Part shown: in pieces, positions 11,091-21,260 of the stretch
Layout of the letters: each line of letters begins with the position of its first letter
How positions within the stretch are numbered: position 1 is the first letter of the stretch
DNA from: Cyanoderma ruficeps
Taxonomy: Eukaryota > Chordata > Aves > Passeriformes > Timaliidae
Assembly: GCA_008694505.1 (NCBI GenBank)
Contig: VZDJ01000014.1
Coordinates: 369,039 to 433,038 of the forward strand
Length of the DNA stretch: 64,000 nt
Direction: 5' to 3'
Made by a program: the position numbers and the translations under genes
Notes under the pieces: generated by a model
Seen by the model: the letters and a program-made list of their open reading frames with translations, nothing else
Databases searched by the model: none
Told to the model about the DNA's origin: nothing

Positions 11091-14000
11091 TCCCGGGTTC
11101 CCAAACAGCCCCAGGAGGGTGTGGAGGCCCAGGGCTGCACCCAACCCTGCAGCTGTGCTCAGGGCTGCTGTACCCAGAGCTGCTGCAGCCCACGTTCCCC
11201 CGTGGTTCGATGCCAGCACACTCCTCTCAGCACACTCAGCACACTCCTCTCAGCACCACCCAGCCCTCAAACGCTCTGGAGTTGCTCCTGGGAGCGTTCC
11301 TTTGCTTGGGGTGGGTGTTTGCTTTTGTCATCCTTGGCGCCGCTTTCCAAACACTCTGAAACGAAAACATTTCTATACCCAGAAGGGCCCATTTCTCATC
11401 ACCTCAGAGCAGCATCGCCCAAGAATAACTGTGCTGAAAGCTGACAAATCCAGGCTCTGGCTCAAGGCAAGAGGCAGCCAGGCGAGATTCCTGTTTGCCA
11501 CGAGCAGAAAACATCCCAGGGCCCAGCCCTGTCCTGAGGGATATCGCTCCCACACCGTGGAATTTGCAGCATGGGTGGCACATGTGGTCCTATCTGCCAA
11601 CTCCAGCGAGCCTGGCTCCAGCTCCAAGAGAAAACTCTGCCAAAATCCCATCACTTCGAGCAGAAAGATCCAGCCTGCAGGAATTCAACATGCCTGGAGA
11701 ATTGCTGGGGGAAACCGCAACAACAAATCTGCAGAGAGCTGAGCTGGCAGAGCCAGGAACACCAACGTGGCTGCTGTCCTTCCCACTGCCCTTTGGAAAC
11801 GCCTGTCCTGCCTTATCCAACATCATCACCTCGTTTGGAGCATCACTGCAGGAAGCAACGTCCCAGCTGCAATCCGGCTCCTTCGTTTTGTTTTTTGCTG
11901 GAGCAAAACCATCCAAGTCACAGCTCAGGTTTGGAGAAGGGAGGAAGCGTTTGCAACAGTTGAACTGGTGGGGGAAGAGAAAACGTTTTCAAGTTGCCTG
12001 AGAACAGCTGCAGACTTTAAAGGGCAAGAGTTTGTGTGGGTGAGTCTGCATTGCTCTCCATCCCTGGGCAGGAGGAATTTCAGCAGCTGAGGAGGACCCT
12101 GGGGGGGTTGTGTTGGTGTTTGCCTCTCCTCCCATCTCCAGGTAGCAGGTACAGCTCATCAACCATCTTCTGGAGATGGAAGCAGATGAAACAAATGACA
12201 GAAACCCTCAGAACCACGAGGTCACTGCTGGTGGCAGCAGCCACCCCGTGCACAACGAAACCTCTCTGTGCTGTCGGTGCTGGAGTCAAAGGGAATGGAT
12301 CCACCAGGCTTTGGCTCAGCCTGCAAAGCACATGGAGTGTGTGGGTGCTTTCTTTTTCTGCCAGGGACAATCCAAGCAAAACTCAACCTCCTTCTTCCTT
12401 CAGCTGAAAGAAAGCATCAACAGAAGACAGAAATTCTGGCCTGAAAAGCAGCCAAGCACTGCTGAGTACTGGCCCAACGTCCTTGCAAGGGGGAGGATTA
12501 CTGAAGTGCCTTTGAAAAGTGCCTTGAGATTGTTCCATCTTATGTCCTCCTGGAACACTGGGATGAGGGAACAGTCAGGTTTGGAGCAGGGCCAGCCTCC
12601 CGTGCTGACCGTGAGGCTGCAGTCCTGCACTCACTTTGCACCATTGCAATGCAGCACCAGGAATTCTCCTCACCCTGAGCCCCCCTGGCAAACGGAGGGA
12701 GCCCCTCAGGCTGCTTTGGGAGGGTGTGTTGGGGTAGGGAACACAGAGATGCAGCAGTGGGGTGCAGTGGAGCTGCCCTCATCCCTTAAAGGCATCCTCA
12801 AAATGAGCCCTGCTAAGTTTTTTATCCCTGACAAAAGAAACACTCACCCCGCTCTGCTCCCAGCACGGCTTTGGTGTGATGCAGGTATTTGAGACCTCCC
12901 TTGCCTGGTCCAGCTCCCACAGCCCGCGGTATCAGCTGTTGCAGGCAAAGATGCAAATCCTCTCCTATCAAATCAAATACCTTTCTGACAGTTTTAACAT
13001 AATCTTCTCAAATGGAAATTTCCATCTTGTCCCCTCCTTTAAAGTCGAGCTTGTGCCCTAAAGCGGGAGGACTTCACCTCGATTCCAACACTCAGAGATG
13101 CTTTTAAATCCTTGCTTTGCAGCTCTGGCCACTCCAGTAACTCCCTGTGATAAAGGGAAATCTCTTTGTGGAGAACAGTTCTCCAGTGTGTGCCTGAAAT
13201 GCTCACATGCTTGACCTGCTTTTCTCACGACCCGAAAAGACCCACGGCTGGCAAAGGCAGCACACGGTGCCAACCCCACAACCCCATCCTGGGGAGCCCC
13301 TGCCCTGGCACCAGCCTCTGCCCCATCCCCTGCCCCAGCTCAGCTGCAGTGAGATGATGGAGAGAGAGCCCACAGTGCCAGGAGGGAGGAAAAGAAAAGA
13401 ACTTTTCCCTTTCTGCTCCTCCCAGTTTTGTTTTCCTTGCAGGCTGGTGCCCCTCCCCACCCATGCTGGGTGATCCACCAAGTGGGCAGAGAAATGGGCA
13501 TCACCCAAACCCCAAAGGTTTGTCCCTGTGAAGGTGCCCAGGATGGCTCTGCTGTGGGATGGTGGCTCCCATGTGGACACACCTTCACAGCAGTGAAAGT
13601 GAAGTGCTCAGCTGAGCCCAGGAGCTTCCCTGTGCTCTGAAATACCACAGTGGGATCTCTCCCCAGCACAGCGTGTGCCCTGGAGAGCTGGGAAAGGCCC
13701 CATTCCCTTTTTGTTCCCATTTGCAGAGCTCTGGGCCAGGGAAAGGCCGGCTTGAGCCCATCTGGAAGGAATTATCACAAGAGCTGTTTGTCAGCTGCTT
13801 CCACACAGAGTTGGGGTTTTACACCACTGGCCTTGCCCGGAACAAAAACCAGATAGGCAAAGAGATTTATTACACACAAATCTCACAGGATTACAGCTGC
13901 CCCACGGAAGGAAACCTGCCTGAGAGAGTGTTTTCTGACTGGCATGCAAGAGCAGAGCAGCCTCGCCAAAATTACCTTGGAGCATGGAAAATGGAGCAGA

Positions 14001-14329
14001 TCCTTGGCTGGATCAAACAATGGCATCAGCAAATGCCTGGTTTGAGAAAGGAGGGGGAAGCAGAGATGAGGGCCCTGACTGAGGGACCACCCAGGAGATA
14101 AAAGAGGCTGGAACTGTTGCTGAGCTCTGCAGCCTCAGCTGGTGCCTACATCAAATTTGAAGACTGTGATCATCCTCCACCCTGATCTAGTTGCAAATTA
14201 CTTCAATGGGGTTTGAGACCCAGGGGATTGGGATCTGGTCTCATCCCTCCCTTCACCAAAGATGTGTTTACAAGTGAGAAATCATCCCTGGGGATGACCA
14301 TGTAGTGTTTTCATCGATTTTTAACACCT
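11091..14329. other. unclassified DNA, no confirmed gene
   Basis: No exon or transposon was recognised over 3.2 kb. A short cagcacact repeat lies at about 11215-11262. The plus-strand frame 12176-12892 (238 codons, non-repetitive, peptide starting MEADETNDRNPQ) is one of the longest frames not caused by a tandem repeat. I recognise no domain in it, and frames of this size are expected in GC-rich DNA. Confidence 0.45.
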
Positions 14330-14830
14330 CTTGTTTACCTGTTTCCAATTTGCAGGAGTCATTTTTATTTCTTTGCTGCTACATTTTCCACAAAAGCTTT
14401 TCTTAAAAAAAAAAAATCAAAAAAAAAATCAAAATTGTCTTTGAAACAGATATCGAGCATGTTTTGTTTCCTGACAACCACACGTAGAGATTCAATTTGT
14501 ATACGCTCCTTGGTGGATATGTCATACTGTGATTGTTCACACATAACTGACACAGCAGAGCTGGGTGGGAGATACTTTACGTATTCCTGAAGAATTTCAG
14601 AGACTGATAAAACCACCAGTGGATCTAAAAGAGACCTTGATGTTTCGTAATGTGTAACACAAAAGGGTTTCCTATTTAATTAGCCAAAATGTTAGATCAA
14701 AAAAGATGCCTTCGATTTGGAAATGAGTCGGTGCTGAAACTTGTAACTATTTTCTTCTCCCAGTTGAAAAAGATTTCAAATAGGGAAAATGAAAAAAAAA
14801 AATAACTTTGGGACAACGGATTTTTGTCTC
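14330..14830. other. AT-rich island, candidate conserved non-coding element
   Basis: Non-repetitive AT-rich DNA with an A-run at 14406-14440 and words such as tttaattagcc (about 14670) and gtaatgtgtaac (about 14648). No frame of interest. The composition resembles the other AT-rich islands in the window. Conservation cannot be judged from one sequence. Confidence 0.33.
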
Positions 14831-15434
14831 ACGAATGAGCTGTACCAAACCGAACATTTTCTGCTGGAGCCCAAATCAAAAGCTGTGACCCTGATCCAGC
14901 TGCTCTTGCAGAAGCATCACCCCAAACACTCCTCCCCTGACAAAACTGGCTCATTTCCTCTAGAAAATACAGGTAACGACCGACTTCCACACACTGTGTA
15001 CAGAGGGAGTAAACTTGCACTGCCTATTATCCTGCATGTAGGGACATAACTCTCGCCTTGATCTCCGTTCAAGAGAGAAGGGAAATTCCAGCCTCAGAGC
15101 CTTTGTTATTATCTTGAGGCAGGGCAGCAAGCAGAGAGAGCATCCAGCACGACCAGACAGAGGAAGGGTTTTGGAGACAGGGCACACAGCTGGCATCCTC
15201 CGGGGCTGTGAAGCTGAGCTGGAGAACTCCCAGCAGCCAACCTTTCATCTGCCCATCAGCATTCCTGCACTGGGAACTGCAGAGTCGGAACAACCAACGC
15301 AAAAGAGAAAGAAGAAAAGCAATTCTCCGACCCCACATTCGTTTTCGATGTTATAAACACAAGGTTTGCCCCAAACCCAGATCTGTGAGCAGCGGTTTGC
15401 AGAGCAGGGAAACGTGAGGGAGGGCACGGTGCTG
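14831..15434. other. unclassified DNA, no gene seen
   Basis: No recognised gene or repeat up to the LTR that begins near 15435. The 14789-15049 plus frame encodes 86 residues with no family resemblance. Confidence 0.5.
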
Positions 15435-15734
15435 TGTCGCCCTGAATTCTCTGCCTTCTGTCTTCGTGCTGTAGATTCTCACGCAGCTTCATCTAAACAA
15501 TGTGTATTTTTAAAATGTTCACATAGTTCTCTGAGAGAAGAGATGATTGATGGTGATGTCCACCAGCCAGGTTAGAGAGGTGGTGACCTGTGTAGCCAAT
15601 CTCTGAACCTTTGTACAAATGTATATAAATGGAGTCAGATTTTTGAATTAAAGAGTTTGTTCCCTTGAACTGCTGCTGGTGGCCTCATCTTTCTGTCGCT
15701 GAAGTTGGGACACTCCCAGCCTTGACTATCAACA
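15435..15734 (+). mobile_element. solo LTR of an endogenous retrovirus (copy A)
   Basis: About 300 bp that aligns along its whole length with copy B at 52511-52815. It begins near tgtcgccctg and ends near atcaaca, giving the TG...CA ends usual for LTRs. A TATA box (tatataaa, 15622-15629) is followed by a variant poly(A) signal attaaa (15647-15652) and then a U5-like tail, setting plus orientation. No gag, pol or env coding remains nearby, so this is a solo LTR left by recombination. I see no convincing target-site duplication for this copy. Confidence 0.75.
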
Positions 15735-16748
15735 TTTCTGAGCTTGTGGGTTTGACCCCTCCGTGGGCTATTTATTTAAGAGCTGGGCTCTGATCCTTGT
15801 GGCTCCCTTACAACTCGGAGTATTCTGTGATTCTGAATCAAATTTGACCCAGCGTGTGCTGCCCTGTGTGGAGAGGGCAGGCTCCTGTTGCAGGGACAAC
15901 CCCATCCCCTCCCGTTTCCACACCACCACCCCCAGCCCAGGGATTATACAGGGAATTATACACCAGGGCATTACTGTTATCCCCCCTAGACCCGTCTGAG
16001 CCTCAGTGCACACGCCTTTGACACACTCCTCACGCACACGGGAGCGCCCACAGCCCCACGCTGCTCCCTCCTGCACTCCCTGCCCTCCCTCGCACATCTG
16101 CACTTCACAGCCTCATCTCTGCCTCTGCTGAGCCGCATTTCCCGGGAGCTCAGCAGCACCAAAACCTCCCTGCTCCTTGCACTCCTCCGATTTCGCTTTC
16201 CTCGGTGAGGAAGGAGCAAACCCCGGGTGCTCCCCGGTTTCTCCCGCAGCCACGGGAACCGGGGGTGCTGTGGGGGCAGGAGGGTGTGAGAGAGAGGGAA
16301 AAAGGGGAAAACGCGTGGTTTGGAAGGGCAGCTGAGCCGTGGCGTTAACGGGATGATGGATGCTGCCAGGTGGGTGTTTAACCACGTCCCGCTCTGGTCG
16401 CTGCCCACGGCGCTGCCGGCGGCGGCTCCGGCACAAGGAAAAGCTGTTCCAGGGCTGCTTAAGCGACAAATGATGTTGTGTGTTTAACAGACAATGGCAC
16501 CCACCCACGGCTTGCTCATCCTCCCCTTTTATTTTCCCCTCGCAGGTGCGTGGCTGGAAAACTGCTCCAGCTTTCACCTCGTCGTGGGGAAGGAGGGGCC
16601 GTCCCCATTCAACGAGCTGCAGAAACAGCTACAACTCGGTAATGAAAATAACAGGAGTCAGAGCCTGCGCCAGCTCCACCTCTGTGTGCTCCAACAGAGT
16701 TTTGGGTGCTCTGTTGATTTATCCCAGCCACGGGTCTGCTTTCTGCAG
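15735..16748. other. unclassified DNA with a small CpG-rich patch
   Basis: CpGs cluster around 16300-16440 (for example cgcgtgg, ggcgctgccggcggcgg). A pyrimidine tract ending in ag at about 16520-16545 looks like a splice acceptor, but no plausible exon follows. No gene is supported. Confidence 0.45.
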
Positions 16749-17104
16749 CACAAAATCATTCAAGCTGGAAAAGCCTCCTGAGGTCATTGAATTAACCCAG
16801 CAGCACCATCAGGTTCACCAGCACCCCACAGGTGTCCCCAGGTGCCACATCCACACCCTTCTGAGCACTTGCAGGGTTGGGGATCCCCCCTCTCACCCAG
16901 CCAGCCTGCTCCAGTGCCTGGCCACCCCTTCTGGGCAGAAATTTCCCCCAATATCCAACCTAAACCTCCCTTGGCACAACTCGAGGCCATTTTCTTTGGT
17001 CCTGTCACTTGAGAGAAGAAGTGACCCCCACCTGGCTACAGTCTCCTTCCAGGCAGTTGTGGAGAGCGATGAGGTCTGCCCTGAGCCTCCTTTTCTCCAG
17101 GCTA
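16749..17104 (-). mobile_element. CR1 LINE fragment (3' end)
   Basis: The forward strand reads aaaatcattcaagctggaaa and gcctcctgaggtcattgaa. It continues with the family blocks ccaggtgccacatccacacc, atatccaacctaaacctccc and gcctccttttctccaggct. Minus-strand orientation, 5'-truncated, non-coding. Confidence 0.92.
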
Positions 17105-17539
17105 TCACAAAACCGTCAGTGAAAATGTCTGTGTTGGGTTCAGACATGAGATAAAACCCACAAGGGACAGTGGCAGAGCTGCTGAAAGGGAAGAGTGATG
17201 TCCCATCTGCACTGCAAATTGAAAATGAAAAGGAAAAAAAAAAAGCAACTCAGAGGGTCTGATTCTCACTCCAGTTTTAACTGTGAGTCAGGAGGACTCA
17301 GTCACCCTGTTCCTCGGTGAGTGGAGCTACCTCAGCACCCGAAATCACATCCCAGAGTCAAAGAGCAAATCACGTTCTGTGGACACACATGAATATTTGG
17401 CCTGAATTTCAAGGTCATGTGGTAAATCAGCAAGAAGACCCAGATGTCCTGAGCATGATCCATCCCCTCCTGCCCTGTGAGGCACGGCCTCCCAAAACCA
17501 TTTGTGCAATTGCCTTATTTCCCAGAGTGACTTACAGAT
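17105..17539. other. unclassified DNA with a short A-run
   Basis: Sequence between the CR1 copy and the duplicated element. An A-rich run lies at 17228-17246. No gene or other repeat was recognised. Confidence 0.5.
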
Positions 17540-17581
17540 GCTCTTGTAAGCAGATCCAGTCAATATATTTATTTTCCTTTT

Positions 17582-17735
17582 GATATACAGCTACAATAGG
17601 AAGCCACGCATGAAGTTTATTAAACCTGGCTAATTTTCTATCAGTTCTGCGAAATATTGATTCTATGCATTCAGTTATCTGGCTCGGACTCAACCTGGAA
17701 AGAGAATCATTTAAAAACAACACAAAGAAGCATCC
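17582..17735 (+). promoter_or_regulatory. cis-duplicated non-coding element, copy 1
   Basis: This segment aligns with 51796-51942 in the same orientation. Over the first 85 columns I count about 68 identities by eye. Shared blocks are caataggaagcc, tgaagtttattaa, taatt, tctatca and ttctg, then a second block atttaaaaacaa further on. It is AT-rich, non-coding and lies in a wider AT-rich island (17540-17760). It is either a duplicated regulatory element or a copy of an exapted ancient repeat. Function is inference; the homology is visible. Confidence 0.6.
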
Positions 17736-18357
17736 AATTCCTCTGAAACAACACTAATCTGAACCTGCAAAGTGTCCCCGTCCTCACGGGCAGAGCCCTT
17801 TGATCGACCCAGCCAAAGACAACTCTGTTATTTAGGAGCCATTTGCAAGCTGGCAGATTAAACAAGGCTTCTTTTTTTTTCTTTTTCCCCTAAAGGGTGG
17901 GTGGGGAAGAAGTAACAGCTTTACAGTAGCAGTAAAACATCCAAATGATTTTTTTTTTTTTTCCCTCTCTGACTGAGCCAGATCCTTCAGGTTCTGTGGG
18001 CAGGAAGGCAGGGCAGAAGGATCTGCAGCTCCCCGGGGACACGGTGGGGGCAGAACCCCTTTGCTGTACCAAGGTTTGGTGAGGCAGGGGCAGGGCTGGC
18101 CAGGGCAGGGGTGCAGGGCAGGGTCCTGACATGCAGGGCAAGAGTGCAGGAGATACCTCAGGGGTGCATCAGCTGCCTCCAAGCCTCAGAGGTGTGTGAG
18201 CATCCTCCTCAGCAGAGCACCTTGCACTGTCTCTCCTGGCCAGGCAACACCTCTGGAAGCAGCTGGTGCAGATGTCTTGTTCTGGAGAGCACAGGTCTGT
18301 CCAGCAGGAAAGTCTGAGCCTTAATCCCTGTCACTCCACCTTTCTCAGAGAATTTAA
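17736..18357. other. unclassified DNA with poly-T tracts
   Basis: T-rich runs occur at about 17871-17886 and 17949-17963. The remainder is GC-rich with no recognised gene. Confidence 0.5.
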
Positions 18358-18422
18358 AACCCCAGAATAATTTGGTTTGGAAGGAACCTTAAAGATCATC
18401 CAGTTCCAACCACGTGCAGGGA
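18358..18422 (-). mobile_element. short CR1 3'-end fragment
   Basis: The forward words cagaataatttggtttggaa, ggaaccttaaagatcatcca and gttccaacca are the complement of the CR1 3' end. The copy stops after about 65 bp, where AT-rich unique DNA begins. Confidence 0.85.
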
Positions 18423-18579
18423 AATTTTACATTTGCATAACGAAATCAGAGACGGGGAGTTCTCTACCTTTAATTCTTCTTGCTTAACTGACCTTCTGCA
18501 CAAACAAACTGTTGCTGTGCCCGAATTATGATGGAAACCAGCAATAAATACAAAGATTCTGTCTAAGCCAGTATGGCAC

Positions 18580-18937
18580 CGCGTTTTACCACATCAGTCT
18601 CAGGGAGCCTGCCCTGGGATCCGCACATCGGGCCGGCTTTCAGCGACTTCCTTCGCTTCAAACCCAACCTGCCGCTCCCCCTGCGCCGGAGGCTGCTCCA
18701 GACCAGCTGCGGAGCATCATCGCACGAGACAGAACATATGCACGAGTAAACAAATTAGGGCCATCTCCAAAACAACAGGCCCCTGGCTTCCTGGAAGGGC
18801 CGCGAGAGAGAAACTCAATCACCAGCAGCGGGTGAATCGGTGAAGGGGAGGGGACGGATCTGCCGAGCGCGGGGATGCTCCGGGCGGCGGGGAGAGCACG
18901 GGAGGAGGGCCGGGAGGAGAGCTGGGAGCACGGCCCT
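18580..18937. promoter_or_regulatory. CpG-rich patch
   Basis: CpG dinucleotides are frequent from about 18590 to 18925 (for example catcgggccggc, ctgcgccgg, ggccgcgag, ccgagcgcgggg, gggcggcgg), in contrast to neighbouring sequence. It directly precedes two minisatellites. A weak CpG island or promoter is possible, but no exon or transcript signal is visible. Confidence 0.35.
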
Positions 18938-19092
18938 GCTGCTCCGGTGCAGCTCCAGTGCAGCTCGGGTTTCCTCAGAGCAGAACACAGCCCTGCTGCT
19001 CCATTGCAGAGCCCTGCTGCTCCAGTGCAGAGCCCTGCTGTTCAGTGCAGAGCCCTGCTGCTCCAGTGCAGCTCGGGTTTGCTCAGAGCAGG
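18938..19092. repeat. minisatellite, CCCTGCTGCTCCAGTGCAGAG units
   Basis: About six copies of an 18-21 bp unit (ccctgctgctccagtgcaga and variants) are bracketed by two copies of gtgcagctcgggttt[c/g]ctcagagcag. Plus and minus frames stay open through it and are not genes. Confidence 0.87.
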
Positions 19093-19212
19093 AGCACACA
19101 CAGCCACAGCCCCTCTGGCTGCAGTTTGCCCAGCACGGAGCTGATGTGAGGAGAACAAAGATCTGAGCAGGGGCTCATCTCTGGCCAGTGAGGGCTCAGC
19201 CAGGGAGGCCAG

Positions 19213-19361
19213 AGATGGTTCCACCAGATATGGTTCCACCAGGGATGGTTCCACCAGGGATGGTTCCACCAGAGATGGTTCCACCAGGGATGGTTCCACC
19301 AGAGATGGTTCCACCAGGGATGGTTCCAGCAGGGATGGTTCCACCAGAGATGGTTTCCACC
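19213..19361. repeat. 15-bp minisatellite, 10 units of GGATGGTTCCACCAG
   Basis: Ten head-to-tail units of [g/a]gatggttccaccag keep near-perfect 15-bp register. One unit has ccagcag and the last carries an extra t. Because 15 is divisible by three, the plus frame from 19188 to 19397 reads as a repeating MVPPG/E pentapeptide and the minus frame as WWNHP. These are translations of the repeat. Confidence 0.95.
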
Positions 19362-19679
19362 CTTTGTGCATGCACCTGGCTGTTTGCTCCTCCCTAGCCT
19401 CACATTCTTCTCACCAGCTGGATCTCCCTGGTTTTCCTTTTACCCCAAAAGAGCAAGACAGTCAGCACGTGCTCCCTCAACAGCCCTGGGAGCCCTCTGA
19501 GATACCAGAATTTCTCAGGCCAGTCCTTGCAGCCTGACTCCTCTCTCAGCACACCAAATTCATCCCCCTTTGCCACGGAAAGCTGCTGCAGAAACTACTG
19601 GGAGCCCCAGCTCCTCCTTAGCCCAGGCCCCAGTCTGAGCAGAGTCTGGCACTGAAGTCTAACACAAATCCCCTGGTGT
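19362..19679. other. unclassified DNA, no gene seen
   Basis: Mixed-composition sequence between the 15-bp minisatellite and the next AT-rich island. No coding frame, dispersed repeat or tandem period was recognised. Confidence 0.5.
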
Positions 19680-19870
19680 GATAACAGGCAGTCAGGGCAT
19701 CTGACAGCTAAGAGAGAAGTATTTAAAATAACTGGCTGATTTAAGACAAGTGTCTCCTTAATCCTAAGCAGTTAGAGGTTGTTTTATGCCCCGGATGACA
19801 AAGGTTTGCACAGCTAGTTTATCATATGTTTAAAGCTGCCTTAATGTAACAGCAGAGAATCTGCTATTCA
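19680..19870. other. AT-rich island, candidate conserved non-coding element
   Basis: Non-repetitive AT-rich stretch with tatttaaaataac, cttaatcctaag, gacaaaggtttgc and tatgtttaaagctgc. There are no frames of interest and no transposon features. The style matches the other islands and contrasts with the flanking GC-rich DNA. Confidence 0.35.
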
Positions 19871-20984
19871 TCTCAGGCAGAGCAGGGGAAAGCTGGACTC
19901 GCACGTCTGTGGGAAGAAAAAAGGAATGTATGATAAGCAGGAGCTTCTCATTGCACAACCCAAGATCCACCAGAAGCACGTGAGGAGAAAACAGTGTCCT
20001 CGGGACTGTAAAGCTGCTGCAAGTTCTTTGCTTTGTCCTCTTTGTAGTTCACTCTCCAGCTGGAAGGGCCAAATCCGGGATGGAGACGTGGAGAAACCTG
20101 ACTCTGCAGGACCAGCAGCAGTGGGATCACCGCAGGGGGAAAAGAAAAAGAGGAAATCTGAGGGCTGTGCTGGCACTGGGCACACCTGAGCCGTGGGAGA
20201 TGTCAGGATCCTCTCCACAGCTCCTGGGGAAGAGCTGCACGGGCAGAGTTGCCTTCACGAGATGGGCCTGGCACATCCCTGAGCCCAGCTGGGATCCAGG
20301 TGGGATTTTGGCTCCTGCTGCATGGCCCCATCTCACTCCCTGAATCCAACAATCATCAAACCTGGGCTTTGGCTCGGCTCTCATCAGGAGGGGATTGCAG
20401 GAGTTAAACTCCTTGTTGCAAAGCAGAGATTCCATTTTCCCCTGGCCTTAAGCGGCTTCAATCCATCTTTCTGCATTACAGAGCCCGTGCTGATTGTTCT
20501 GCTGTAGTGAGTAATAACAACTTGTACTTTGTAGATTCCCCCAGGGACCAAGGCTGCTGCTGCCTCTGCCACACCTCGGGCTCCACAGGGCAGGGACACA
20601 CCTGCCCAGGCACCCCGAGAGGGACGGGGCTGCAGGAACAAGAAATTTGGGTGAGAAGGTGTCAAGAGTGAAGGGCACCAGAGTGTGGCTGAGGGGAAAC
20701 TGGGGTGCCCAATCCCCTGCGGGGTGTGAACGTCACAGCAAGGTGGACACACACAGAGTAGGGGGGATATTAGGAATTTTTTTCCCCTCCCCAAAGCTGC
20801 ACAGACAGGTTTTCTCCAAAGGAATCCATGACCAGAGTTACCAGCTCATTTTCACCACAAGACCTGGGTTGGTGAAATAAGTACCAATCTCTACACATTT
20901 TTTTACAAACAGTTTAAAAAAACAAAAGAAAAAAAAACCCACAAAAAACCTCCTGCTAAACAGAGATGGCTTTGCTTTGTGTCC
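19871..20984. other. unclassified DNA, no gene seen
   Basis: No exon or repeat recognised. An A-rich stretch occurs at about 20913-20950. Overlapping short frames on both strands look random. Confidence 0.5.
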
Positions 20985-21260
20985 AAGCTTTACAAGACAT
21001 TCTGCCAAAACTAGAAAAGATATTATTTCCAGCACCAATATTTAATAAAGATGTCATCTTTTACTGCAAAGCCAACAGCTGGAACTGGAATCCATTTCCA
21101 GACATGGGCACTAACTTGCAATGGCCCAGATTTGCTCAACTGCCTTTTTTAATTGTGGGCATTAGCAGATTATGGGTCCTTTTGTAGCAGGTCCATAAAA
21201 CGCTGCTCTGTAATCTCCTGTAGGCATTAGGGCCCAGATTATCGTGCTTGTAGTCCATAA
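20985..21260. other. AT-rich island, candidate conserved non-coding element
   Basis: Words such as ccaatatttaataaagatg, tttttaattgtgggcattag, cagattatggg and gtctgtaatctcctgtaggc fall in non-repetitive DNA with no coding frame. A possible paired signal is the repeated ggcattag (about 21158 and 21224). Regulatory function is inference. Confidence 0.37.

Noticed and set aside
16520..16545. Pyrimidine tract plus ag resembling a splice acceptor before a short frame (16494-16781)
   Set aside because: No matching donor, no recognisable exon, and the frame runs into a CR1 copy.
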